Shown: piece after piece, positions 37,177 through 49,056 of the stretch
How the letters are laid out: each line of letters begins with the position of its first letter
Position numbering within the stretch: position 1 is the first letter of the stretch
DNA from: Takifugu bimaculatus
Lineage: Eukaryota; Chordata; Actinopteri; Tetraodontiformes; Tetraodontidae
Direction of reading: 5' to 3'
DNA: 64,000 bases
NCBI GenBank assembly: GCA_004026145.2
Contig: CP034992.1
Coordinates: 117,501-181,500, forward strand
Notes under the pieces: generated by a model
Database searches by the model: none
Seen by the model: only the letters and a program-made list of their open reading frames with translations
What the model was told of the DNA's origin: nothing
Position numbers and translations under genes: made by a program

Positions 37177-40100
37177 ATGAACAAGATGAAGAACTTTAAA
37201 CGACGGTTTTCTCTCTCGGTTCCCCGCACTGAGACCATCGAGGAGAACGACTTCACCGGCCAGATAAACCAGCTCAACATCCAGCACATCCAGGGTAAAA
37301 CCCCCATTTTTACAAAAGGTTTTCAGCCTAAATGTGGTCGGTCCTCCCATGGGGTTTAACGTGGGGGGTTCGTGAATGTGGGCCGAGTCCTCGTCCGTGT
37401 TTGTGCTGATAAGTTTAGCAGCAGGAGGGATGAAGAGCTTCACGAAGTCCTTATTCCTGCTGCAGCCTCTTTAGTCATAATAAGAAAATATAACTGCAGA
37501 AAATTAGAGGTTTATATGGAGCTTAGCTCAGCAAAGGGGGTGATCATGGCGGTCACCTCTGTGATATTAAAGATCCGCCAGATTGATTAATAAAACAGAC
37601 CCGCTGAGAAGCTTCTGGAGGCGGGAGGGTTTGACGGTGGCTCCTGCCCCCCCCCAACAGGAGGTAAAGATGGCTCCTGCTCTTCCTCTCCCTGTCTGGT
37701 TCAGGCAGCAGACAGCTTCAGTCTGGGGGGGTCGGCTGCACACCCAGCTGTTCTCTTCTCTCAGGCAGACCACTGATGCACATGAGGTCACCCCCCCCCC
37801 ACCCCCCCCGGAGGACTCAGATGTCAAACCCAACCTTGAATGCCGAGCGCTGAAATGTGAAAATGTCACTGCAAGCAAACAAAACATGTAAATCGGTGAT
37901 ATTTCCACGGACCAGTTGGAGCGGACGCATTCGTTCGGTCACAAGATGGAGGGAGGCAGAGTGTGATGTAGTGGGGGGGGGGGTGAGACTCTCCCGCTTC
38001 TTCTTAGAAAAGGTGCTTGGACACTCAGAGACACTCGGGAACCAGAATGCATCCTGCCGCTCCTCGCCACCCGCCTTCGTTTTCGCCTCATTTCCTTTCG
38101 CACCCTGAAGCTCGGCGACGCGGCGCTGGCGGTGGGACCGGCGGTGGGGGGGGGGGAACTGCTAATCTGTGAGGCTGTGCTACAAACACGGGGGAAAGAA
38201 CGCTTTTGTGTTTGGGATTAAACACAAAGGATGAGATTACAGTGTTACAGAGCTCTATTATTAGACATGAGCTGCTTTATTTCTTTCTTGCATTCGCACA
38301 AACCAAAAGGTGAAAGAGGCCGTGTGGCCGAAGACCTTGAACTGGATTTGTTGTTTAATCCGCAGTGGCCACATGTTTAAAACGAAGTTTCTTAAAATAG
38401 TCCCAGCAGATGCAATGGTTTTTGCTGATTAGGCCTCAGTAAATTAAAGATCTGTTTCCTTTTTGCCTCCGTGACATTAGAGCTGTTTAATGGATCAGGT
38501 AAATCCAAACACGGCTGCTTTAAACCGTATTTCCTCCTCCTGAGCTCGCGGCCTCTGTGCATCTGGCTCGACTTGAAAAGTTAATTGGATTAATTTGCCC
38601 TCGTCTCATTACTCGAACACAGACAGAAAATCTATGAATCGACCCAAGTAAGCTTGAATCATCCACTCTGGTCAGTGATATTCTGCCTTCACTTCGTTAG
38701 TATTGAACTTATCGAGACAGAAGGGAAAGAGTTGGAGGACTCAGTCGGACGCTTGTTTCTGCCAGTGACGTGAATCCAACGTCCTGGTTTAACAGCTCTG
38801 CAGGGTGTGCTTCTATTGTCCTGTTTAATTAAATTTCCACAGAGGTCACAGGGTTACGACACAGTAAATGTTTGTTTTGCATGTTGAGGAGAGGCCGTAA
38901 ATTGCTGGGAGACCTCCTAGTTCACCGTTGTTCCCATGGAAACGGGGCGTTTAGGCACTTTGGTTGGGAGGAAAGCGCTGAAGAGCCGCCTGAATTCACG
39001 CATGAGCGTACCGGCGATGGCAGCCGGCATTGAAGATCAAAGAGGCATTGAAAACTCCCGGTCGGCAGACTTCAGAATGCATCAAACGTGCGTTATGTAA
39101 GATGTTAAACGATGGGATCAAAGTCCGTCTCGGCGCCGGAGCTGCATCGTTACCTTGCCAGGCTGCAGCGCTGCCTGAAATTCTATCTTTATGCTTCTTA
39201 ATGATCTCTTCACTTTCAGGAGGCTCTTCTGCAGACGCATAATTAATCTCATTAGTGATTCTTTTGATCATTTAGAAAAAGTGACCACCAAAGCAAACGG
39301 ACCAGATTTCCCCTCCAAACAGGGTCTTTAGTACCGTGAATCACATATGTGAGCCAGGAGAAATGTTCCCCATCATTTGCTCTGCTCTTTTAGCCCCGAC
39401 AGCAGACATGCTGGGTCCTCCATCCCAGGACGTCAGCCCAGTGAGTCCAGAACCAACAACACCGGGAGCTCAGTCGCCGTCCCACCTCCTCTATCACAGC
39501 AAGGCGCAGCACAGGCGCTTCTCCATGGAGGTGAGAGGCACAGCCAGGACAATTAAATCAACCAATTTACTGCACCATTTCATCTGATTGCAAGCCAAAT
39601 TAGTTTCAGGGACGGGAGCAATAATAGAAAAGTCAGTTCAACCCATTAAAATGTATAAATGGAGTTGAGCAGCGTGGTTTGAAAACCTCCCATCAGGCCA
39701 TTCTTCACTCCCACTTCTAGATGCGTCACCTCAAACACCTTAAAGCTCCTAAAGCGCATGATTGTGTTCTTAATGTGAGAGTGCACAGTTGTGCCTACTC
39801 AATATGTCCCCTGTGGAGCCAGCGTGATGCCGCTCCAGCCTTTTTATGTCCCGTGTAAATCACAGCAGACCAGCGACGCGACATCAGGAGGGAGTGGGAT
39901 TGATCAAAAACACCGTCAATGGCGCCAAAGGGGGGAAGTGGACATGTGGTCAATCAGGGTTGTATTGAACTGGAGCTTTTACTATTTCTGTCCCCATTAT
40001 GCATTGTAGTTCCTACGGAAAAGGCTTGTCACGGCCAAATCCCTTATTAATATTTAACTTGAGTTAGCGAGGATCAGGATAAGCTTATTTCACAGTGCCC

Positions 40101-43100
40101 CCCCCCCCCCTGCTGTGCTCTGCTCTGCTTCAACCAAAATGTCCAAATCTCTGACTGTCCTTGCGTTTGAGACAAATGTCAGCTGTTTTCTCCTTCATGG
40201 TCTGTGCTGGTTTCTGCAGGACGTCAGTAAACGGATGTCTCTGCCCATGGACATCCGTCTGCCTCCAGAGTTCCTGAAGAAGCTGCAGCCCGAGAACGAA
40301 AACTCGCCGCTCTGCAAACCTCTCAGCCGCATGTCTCGACGCGCTTCGCTGGTTTGTGACATCTGTCTGTGTCCGATCTGCTCGCCTTTATCTCTGTCTC
40401 AACTCACATTTATTGTGTTGGAGAAGAGCAAAAGTCGGAGTGGCACATTAGGATTCAGGAAAAAAGAGAAACAACATGGACTTTGAAGCTATTATGAGGC
40501 TGGCTAATGCTAACACAACAAATGTTGACCTTCAACACGAGTGGAGCCTCTTCATTCATAAACCTGCATATTAATGAGCATCTCGCTGCTGAAACAACAA
40601 CCTTTGTGTCTTTTCTCCCATCAGTCCGACATCGGCTTTGGAAAACTGGAGACGTATGTCAAGCTGGGGAAACTGGGTGAAGTATGTTAGCACCAGTTAC
40701 ACCTTCAGACTGCCCAGTAACAGATGCTGAGAGGCTGTAATACTTTAATGTTCACCATGCTAACAAATGGGTACCAACTCGTTTCAGACATCAGTTCACA
40801 TCCAGGAAGTTTAATTTTTCTGTGTTTGCTGGCAGCTCCGTGCCAATAAATAAACAGGCCAATTTGAATCTCCTCTCGCGCCCAGAACACTTAGATCCCT
40901 CACATTCATCTGAGCTCCTGCCTGAAGGAGGCGGATGCATACTGTCACAAGCTGTCTTCATTATTCATCCTCGGCCAACCGTCGAAAAGAACTGCTTTTG
41001 TTGTCAATTATCATGACCAGCGGATCAGAGCGGCATGGCGGTTCTTATGTAACGGCACCCAGAGAACCCTCAGAGAACCCTCAGAGAACCCTCAGAGAAC
41101 ATCATGTGTTTGTGTTTGCAGGGAACGTACGCGACAGTGTTCAAAGGAAGAAGCAAACTCACCGAGAACCTGGTGGCCTTGAAGGAGATCAGGCTTGAGC
41201 ATGATGAGGGAGCCCCCTGCACAGCTATCAGAGAAGGTACACCCCCCCCCCCCCCACACACACACACACACACACACACAGTCAGAGCCTAACGAGAAGA
41301 TGAAGACGGGACAGATTCTTCATCCTGCCTCCTGACAACATGGTCGCTGTAGCGACGAGCCTCAGAAGTCCAGTTAACCTTTTAAAGCGTTTTTTTGAAG
41401 AGTTTTCTTTCTACCTGGATGACTGAGAACCTTCACCAACATTAAACACATGCAGCTCGTTGTGCTGGTGACAGTAGCGGCTTGTCTCTCCTTCCAGTGT
41501 CCTTACTGAAGAACCTGAAACACGCCAACATCGTCACGCTCCACGACATCATCCACACGGAACGCTGCCTCACGCTGGTGTTCGAGTATCTCGTGAGTAC
41601 ATGGACACTTCAGCGTGCAGCTCTTCATGAGGTCTTGACTCCAGGTTGGTTCTTTGGTTGAGTCCTGTGCATCTTTGACCTTCAGGACAGTGACCTCAAA
41701 CAGTACCTGGACAACTGTGGAAATCTGATGAGCATGCATAATGTCAAGGTGAGTCGGCAGCATCGGTGAGCAGTGTGTGTGTGTGTCTGTGTGTGTGTGT
41801 GTCAGATTTCCTTACAGCATCAGTAGGCTGAAAAACGTTCCCCCAGTTTGGATGAAATCACCAGTTCGGCTGATGTTTTACACAGTTCAGCAGCTCCAAA
41901 CTGCCCCTCAGACAAGTGCTGAGATCAAAGCTCCACGTTCTCACTTTGAAGTCACCCATTAATGACGCGTCTCCTTCGGCTTCACGCGCGGTGCTATACT
42001 GTCATTCTGGTTCAGGCAGCAGTAATAAGGGCATTAAGAGTTCAAAATACTGCCGCATGTTGCTAACGTGTGAGTGTGGACCGAACGTGTGCACGGTCAC
42101 ACTGGAACACACAGTCACAAATCATTAGCGGCCAGGTATTTTTAACTTCAGGGGCGGGTGGGCGTCACATGGCGGGGCGTCACATGGCGCGGCACCCCTG
42201 CTGTGCTGTAGGGGGCGCCACACATACGTGATCCCTGTTTGTTTGTCCTCCAGATTTTCATGTTCCAGCTGCTGCGTGGTCTCTCCTACTGCCACAAAAG
42301 GAAAATCCTCCACAGGGACCTGAAACCTCAGAATCTGCTCATCAACGACAGAGGGGAGCTGAAACTAGCCGACTTCGGTGGGAAAACACACACGTGGAGT
42401 CACACCCACACGTAGATGTAGACGCAAACGGCAGCAGGGTAGCAGGATTTGCTTTCTGATAACATTTTACTGCCACACTGAGATCTTCTCTACTGCTCTA
42501 CTGATTGCTCCAGCACCCTCACTTCCTGTATCCTAGCAACCGTCCGCCTCTCTTTGAGTTTGCAAAGTGTGCGATGTAGCCATAGTTAATCTGAGCAGTA
42601 TTCCCCACATCTTAAATTCAACATTTCGTAACATCGGCAGCGTAGGAGTGAATGAAACTGGCTGCTTGCTGGTCATTGTGGAAGGAACGATTGATCATTT
42701 GTAAATGAAAGTGAATCCTGTCCTTCAGGTCTGGCCCGAGCCAAGTCGGTGCCCACCAAGACCTACTCCAACGAGGTGGTGACTCTGTGGTACCGGCCCC
42801 CCGACGTGCTGCTGGGCTCTACGGAATACTCCACACCCATCGACATGTGGTGGGTTAAAGCGCTGAACTCACTATTAAAAATCCCCCGCGGCTTCGGGGG
42901 GGTTTGAGCAGGCCACCACAGCGTGTGGAGCCCCGCCCCCCCCCCACCGTCGCCGAGCAGCAGAGCGCCACCAGTCGCAGGCACGAGGTGCATCTCAGGT
43001 TTCCATGAAAACATACATGCTGAAGTCTCCTGGGTAATTAGCCCAGCTGCGAGTCACCTGTGGGCGGCGTCACCTGCGTTCACCTGCTGCTCATTAGGAG

Positions 43101-45745
43101 TTTTCAGCAGCGAGATTAAACGTTTCACCTTCTCCGCTGGCTTTTTTCGTCAAGCGGCAACATAACGGCCCCCTAACTCCTCGTTTCGTCGCCCAGCAGG
43201 GGGCGCCTCCACTGCACCGTTCTGGGACTACGTGTTTGCACGCTGAGCGGCGCCTGAAGCTCCTCTCACTCTTTGTTTCCCTCCAGGGGTGTTGGGTGCA
43301 TCCTGTACGAAATGGCCACTGGTCGTCCGATGTTTCCTGGAGCCACAGTGAAGGAGGAGCTGCACTTGATCTTCAGACTTATGGGTTTGATTTAACGTTT
43401 TAATCCGCCCCAAACCGAGGGAATAAGGGAATACTTGTGGGAATATTTCTCTGTTTGTGAACGGTGATGCGGCTGCTCTGAGAATTTCCTCTTATGTACA
43501 ATCCCCCTATATTTAGATTAGAAATCTGGGGGAAGAAAATGCCATGAAGTTTGTGAAGCAGGCGGAACAATTATGTGTGCAGCTGCTTCTGTGACACAGC
43601 CTGAAGCTGCAGCAGCTCAGGAGGAGCAGACAGTTCTCCTCCCGCCTCCTCCCGACTGAGGTCTCTAATGGCCAATTAGATCAGTCTCTCCTTTCACTGG
43701 GGATAAATGGGAATGTCGTCAGTTTTAGGGAGAATCTGGATAAAATCTGATCAGTAGAAAAAGCCGGCGTGCAGAATAAACAGCGACACGGTCGGGACTG
43801 AGCTTAAATCTTCTCTTCACATCTTGATTTGAGTGTGTTGTCCTGCAGGAACCCCCACAGAGGAGACCTGGCCTGGAGTCAGCAGTAATGAGGAGTTCCG
43901 GTCCTACCTCTTCCCTCAGTACCGGGCCCAGAACCTCATCAACCACGTGCCCAGGTAAGGCTAACGGCAACGGCAAAACAACAACGCGCTCGCTGTTAGG
44001 GTTGTGTCTCTAATGACAACAAATACACACCTCCGTTTTAGTTGGGGGTCAAAGGTCAGCCTGGTTTGCAGCTGGGAAGTTACCAGTCAAACCAGCTGGG
44101 TTTAACGTCTGTAGGTTATATCACGTTACCACGTAGCCACCAGAGCAGAACCAGCTCTAACAAGTCGTATGTTTGTGCTGTGAGATTAAACCTGGGGATT
44201 CGGCCTCATTTTGCCCCCTTTTAAGATTGATTAATGCAGCCTGAGTGTTTGGCCGGAACACAAGTTCCGTCATTAGCAGATTAACAATAATCAGACTAAG
44301 ACGAGGTCTCTTTGGAGGATTTCACAGCTTCAAACTTCTCTTTTACCAGAATGTTCAGCTCTAATCCTCTCTGGCTCTCACCACCTGCGGGTCAAACGTT
44401 GAGGCGTTTTAGGAGGTTTTACTTTTATTTTAGTGGCACTTTAACCTTCAGATGAAATAAATCGGGTTTCTTTTATCGTCTTTCGTCGTGTAGCTCAGAT
44501 CTCTGTGGATTCGTTACGAGAATGTTGTAGTTTCTCCACTTCAGTGTCTTTTGGCCTCCATCAGGTTGGACACGGAGGGGATCGACCTGCTGTGTGCGCT
44601 GCTGCAGGTAGGACACCAGAGCCCAGTGACCCCTGCTGACCCCTGCTGACCCCTGCTGACCTCAGAGACATTTAACCCTCTGTGCTCTGATCCTGCTGCA
44701 GTTTGACAGCAGGAGCAGACTCAGCGCCGAGGCGGCGCTGCGACACTCGTACTTCCTGAGTCTGGGGGAGATCATCCACAATCTGCCAGACAGTGAGTTG
44801 TACACATCCCACCAGAAACAGACTGAACAGTCAGAGACGAGACAGCTGGAGAGTGAGAGTGATGAAGGGATATTTACAAATGAGCCATCTGCGTCACTTC
44901 ATCCTCCACCTTTTTAATTTAAGAAGCCCGTTTTTCACGCGTTTCACGTCTTGCTTCACCGGCTACAGCAACAAATCCAGCAGGACGCGAACGTGTTGAG
45001 ATAATTTCATCTCTGACACCATTCGGCTCCTTTAACTTCTTCCAATCGACCCATCTGTCGTTGGAGCTGCCACCGTTCAGCTCCAGCTGACTGATATCCA
45101 GAGCTGGTAGTTCTGATGAGCAGAAGTCTGACGTTTATGTGCGTCGGAGCAGTTGTTTTGGGATGTTCCACAGCCACACAAGCTCTGACAACCAGCCGGC
45201 CGAGACGATCAGAATCCCTCTAAACATTCTGAAGACAGCAAATATCAAAGGCTTTGTTTCATTCAGTAAAGTTGGGTTTGCCTGGGAACAAGTCACGTGT
45301 TAGCAGTGATCTCCAGCAGAGGGCAGCAAACCCCAACCCTGCTATAAACCAGCGTTATGGTCCGCGTGGTGATGTAATAGACTAGTAATAGGGCTGTAAT
45401 ATGCTGAATTAAAACATAGTAATAGCACAAATACGCACAGGACAGCATCAGATACATTACATTTATAGTCTGTATATTTTATGTTTATTTAGGTTTGTTC
45501 TGTGATCTTAAAAGATTCCCCCTCTTCTTGTCCCTCAGCTGCTTCAGTGTTTTCCCTCAGAGAGGTGCAGCTCCAGAAGGACCCGGGACACCGCAGCTCC
45601 GTCTTTCAGCCTTTAGGTAAAACCCTCTCTCACCTCTACACCTTTAATTCTCGGTGGTTTCTTTGGAAAAATTGAAAGTTGATGTGTTGTTTTTTTTTTC
45701 TTCTCATCAGTTCGAGGAAAAAACCGAAGACAAAGCATTTTCTAG
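37177..45745 (+). CDS. cdk18: Cyclin-dependent kinase 18 (PCTAIRE-3)
   Basis: Fifteen coding exons, all GT-AG: 37177-37294, 39394-39530, 40220-40351, 40625-40681, 41122-41236, 41498-41592, 41686-41748, 42254-42377, 42729-42849, 43287-43384, 43849-43954, 44565-44607, 44702-44792, 45539-45616, 45711-45745. Phases agree throughout, giving 470 residues, close to human CDK18. The start MNKMKNFKRRFSLSVP and the end RGKNRRQSIF match CDK18 rather than CDK16 or CDK17. The N-terminal regulatory part has basic-Ser sites RRFSL, RRFSME and RRASL, which suit PKA-type phosphorylation. The kinase domain has the glycine loop GEGTYATV (147-154), ATP-binding Lys169, the cyclin-contact helix PCTAIRE (180-186), HRDLKPQN with catalytic Asp261, and DFG at 279-281, so it should be active. 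It is a cytoplasmic Ser/Thr kinase of the PCTAIRE group. Start choice: CACCATG right after the acceptor; a seven-residue extension from an upstream exon is possible. Confidence 0.96.
41240..41280 (+). repeat. Poly(C) then (CA)n at a splice donor
   Basis: About fifteen C and then about fifteen CA copies start only three bases after the GTAC of the cdk18 exon 5 donor (41237). Length change here could affect splicing of the exon that encodes PCTAIRE. Confidence 0.9.
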
Positions 45746-45993
45746 AAGCGGGAGAGATGAAGCGGAGGTGCAGAGAGAAGAAGAGCTGCCTTTTCACACC
45801 GCGGCACAAAGACCGGCGGCTCATTACACTCACGCATGCTCCCCTACAGCACGTGCACACACCTACATGCACGCACAAGACGCTGGACATTTCTCTGCAC
45901 AGGAAATCGCACCGCACGACGGAGACGCTCCACATTTATAATTTGCACATATTTGCACAGTCAGAGGCGCTGCTGCCATCCAGAGTCCACTGG

Positions 45994-45994
<1 letters not shown>

Positions 45995-46031
<37 letters not shown>
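45995..46031 (+). repeat. (CA)n microsatellite
   Basis: About 18 CA copies in the probable cdk18 3' UTR. Confidence 0.95.
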
Positions 46032-46034
<3 letters not shown>

Positions 46035-47024
46035 CCAGGGGCTTCAGGGACCTCCCACACCTGTCAGACCTGACCAGCGTCAGGTACGCTGATTCACACT
46101 GACTTCCTCTCCTGCTGTGAAGGATGCTGCTCCAGTCTGGTGCTGGTGACGGTGTACATAAAGACCCATCCAGAGGCGGAGCAGCACCTCTGCTGGCAGG
46201 AGGACAGACTCCAGCAGTGAAGGTTGAGGGGCCCTTGGGTGCAGCTCTGTGCTGCGGACGCTCTTAACAGCTGACTGTCGTGTCTTTACGTTGCCTTAGT
46301 AACCTGTGCATGATGGTTTGGCCTTGTGGAGACAGCCTATTTGATCTTGTGAAGCCAAGTGGTTCAAAAGTTTTTGCTTTTCGTGTCTGAAAAACTGACT
46401 AAAGTTAGAAATCTTTCCAGGATTTGCACAAACCGGAAGTGTCCTCTGAGGCCCGGCTGTAAACTTTCCTCCGTGTCTTGTGAATCCCCGCAGGGTGCGA
46501 CGGCCCGAGCGTGACCTGCGACTGTACTTTCAGGTGCTTATTGGTAGCAAAGTTACGTTCATTAGGACTGACTTGTTGAAGGACTGCAGATTTATTTCTG
46601 TTCTTGTTTATGACATCCTGCTGAGAACCTTCTGAGCCTCAGAGGTGGGATTCAGGTTGTCTGACTCTCAGGAAGTGATGCTTTCCACCAGTACCGGCTA
46701 CTTCAGAAGGATCTTCCCTGACAGGAACCAGGCTTTGTGCAGTCATTTGCATTTTAAACTACAATCTAAAGTCCTGGAAACCTGACGCAACTGACGTTAA
46801 TCATTTAAGGGGAAAGTTACCACATTAACCTCACAAGTAGTGTGAACTTCTTCAGCTTCTCCACATCATTTCAGTTCTCCGTATGTTGTCCTAACGAGAC
46901 CGGCAGCTCGGAGGCTGCTGGTTCCTGCTGAGAGGACCAAAAAGAGTTGCAAAGACTTCAAATTATTTGCAGTGTTTCACCCTTTTGACTGAAAAGTTGG
47001 ACTCTCAGGAGTCTGTTGATGCCA

Positions 47025-47030
<6 letters not shown>

Positions 47031-47069
<39 letters not shown>

Positions 47070-47328
47070 TCCTTGTACTCCTATCATTGTGAGGACTAGA
47101 CAGCTTTAATTCCCCAGCTTCGAACCCTAACCCCGAACATCCAGACTAACCTCTGACCTTGACCTAATTCTTACCTCAACCTTAAAAACCAAGTCTTAAC
47201 CCTCAAACAGTCCTTTAAAGTCGTGAGGACCGGCCAAATGTGCTCGCTCCTCAAAAATGTCCCCACTTTGCTAGTAAAATGGGAACTTTGGTTCTAAGTA
47301 TGTAGCAAGTACAAGAGCACACACACAC
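47031..47328 (+). repeat. CA-bracketed dispersed repeat
   Basis: A (CA)n of about 17 copies (to 47064) is followed by a core reading CATCCTTGTACTCCTATCATTG, given here in two parts: CATCCTTGTA and CTCCTATCATTGTGAGGAC. It continues with repeated CTAACC/CTTACC motifs, GTGAGGACCGGCCAAATG and GTCCCCACTTTGCTAG, and closes with a second CA stretch. I recall this arrangement as a common dispersed repeat in teleosts. It bears no coding potential. Confidence 0.6.
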
Positions 47329-48384
47329 TGCTTTTTCCAGTTATAATCTCAACTTCCTTTCACAGCCTGAACTGGTTCGACACGTTTCTTTTAGGGTAAA
47401 CACTACAGCCGACTGTAAATCAGTAGAACTAGATCTTCTTCTCACCTGGGACCTGCAGACAGACGGAGGAGCTCATTCTCAAGTCTTATCTGTAATCTTG
47501 TTTTTTCCATGCAGGTTCCTTCTCTCAAAGCTTCCAACTGGTGGAACTTTTCTTTGACCGCTGTGTTATTGGGAACATTTTTTACTGCCAAATTTACAGC
47601 GATTAAATTTCACCCAACACAACCAGAACTCTGCACATCTGACCTTCACACTTCCACTTTGTCTATTGATTTAAGAAAAAAACGTGGTTGCAAAAAAACA
47701 AATTGTGACGTACTCCAATATAATAGAGACTGTATTTAAATTCAGCTTTTTGCACTTAATTTAAGGGAAACCCTGGACGTCGTGTGTGTTTACGTGAAGA
47801 GTGAAGTGTTTGACCGCCTGTAAAAGTGCGTGAGTCCAACCTCGGCCTGGAATCAGTGCAAAGCATGCTGAGACTTCCAGTGGATGTTACATTTCTGACC
47901 TTTCTCTTCTTTCTTTTAGTGGCAGAAGTATTACTGTGTTTTAGCTGTGGTCATTTAAGCTAATTCTAAATACAGTAATAAAAAAGAATAAACTATATAT
48001 GTATTTTAACAGATGTTTTCATTTTTATTAGAGCGTTTGCTGCTGTTCAAAGTTTAAAAAAAACAAAACCCACTGTATTTAAAATAAAACAGATGTCTAA
48101 TTGTTTTATAAAAGTTTAGATTTTGTATTATGTGATATTTAGTGTTGGTCGTCTACACAGTTATAAGAAACTGAATGTAGTTTGAAGCCTGACGGCAAAC
48201 AAACTGAGTGAATAATTGATTAATCGGAGAAATAAACAGTAATAAACTCTTGTCATTCTGAAACCCATCCACTGCTTCGCTGTTTGATCTTCTGTGACAC
48301 TGGAAATGTGAGTTTGCAGCAGCTTTTGTGGCGCGTCCGACTCGTCACCTTCATCCGTGCCTTTGGTGCTATGAGCGTCGGTGA

Positions 48385-48403
48385 ACACCAGGTGGCGCTG
48401 CAG
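48385..48403 (+). promoter_or_regulatory. CTCF-like motif between cdk18 and mfsd4a
   Basis: ACACCAGGTGGCGCTGCAG is a close match to the vertebrate CTCF core (CCASYAGRKGGC type) in forward orientation. It lies in the short intergenic interval, where an insulator would separate the two genes. Binding is inferred from the motif only. Confidence 0.4.
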
Positions 48404-49056
48404 CTCCACTGTCTGGCACGGCCGGGCCCCGGTGACTGCAGAGGAAAATGTCTTAATTCAATAATTTAGTTATTTGGGAAGGATTTGGGCCGGACCAACA
48501 TGTAACCGGTTGTTCACGGTTATCTATGGAATATTAGTTATTAAACGGACCAAAAACCGGAACAGCGAAGGTTTTAATCGGGTATCGAGCAGGTATGGAT
48601 CACATTGATCGCATTCCTGCATCCTGGACTTCACGTTGATTTGCATTAAAACTAAATATGAAGAGTTTCCAAGATTAAGCTTTCATAAACACTTAACCTT
48701 TCACCTTTGAGTCGGAGTCGCTATTAAATTTAGTTCTTATAATTCCGCTGTCAGGATTTTATCCATATCTAATTCATAATAACCTGAAGGGAAACATTAA
48801 CAGATTTTTTTAAAATTTCATCTTCTCAGAAAAGTAAACGTTCGTCAAAACCAACACACAGGAGTGAAACTCAGTGGGATGAATGATTGGAAGTCCTGCC
48901 CTGAACCAGCCAACCAGCGAGACGCCTGGTTCCTGTCAGCTGCTGAGAGTCCCACAGCTCTGTTTACTCTGTCTGCTGGCACTTTGAGCCTCCGAGGCAG
49001 CAGAGCTCCACCAGACGGCCGTGCGGATGGAGCTGGAGTTGCTGTGAAGGAGCGAG

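Larger units (their letters stand above)
45746..47992 (+). other. cdk18: Probable cdk18 3' UTR and downstream sequence
   Basis: No exon is visible after the cdk18 stop. Overlapping AATAAA signals at 47977-47982 and 47987-47992 are the first good polyadenylation candidates, with another at 48083-48088. If used, the 3' UTR is about 2.2 kb and contains a (CA)n at 45995-46031 and the CA-bracketed repeat at 47031-47328. The true cleavage site is not certain. Confidence 0.4.

Noticed and set aside
45654..46102. Plus-strand frames downstream of cdk18 exon 14 reading through the CA repeat
   Set aside because: They overlap the final short cdk18 exon and its 3' UTR in other phases; the correct frame stops at 45743-45745.
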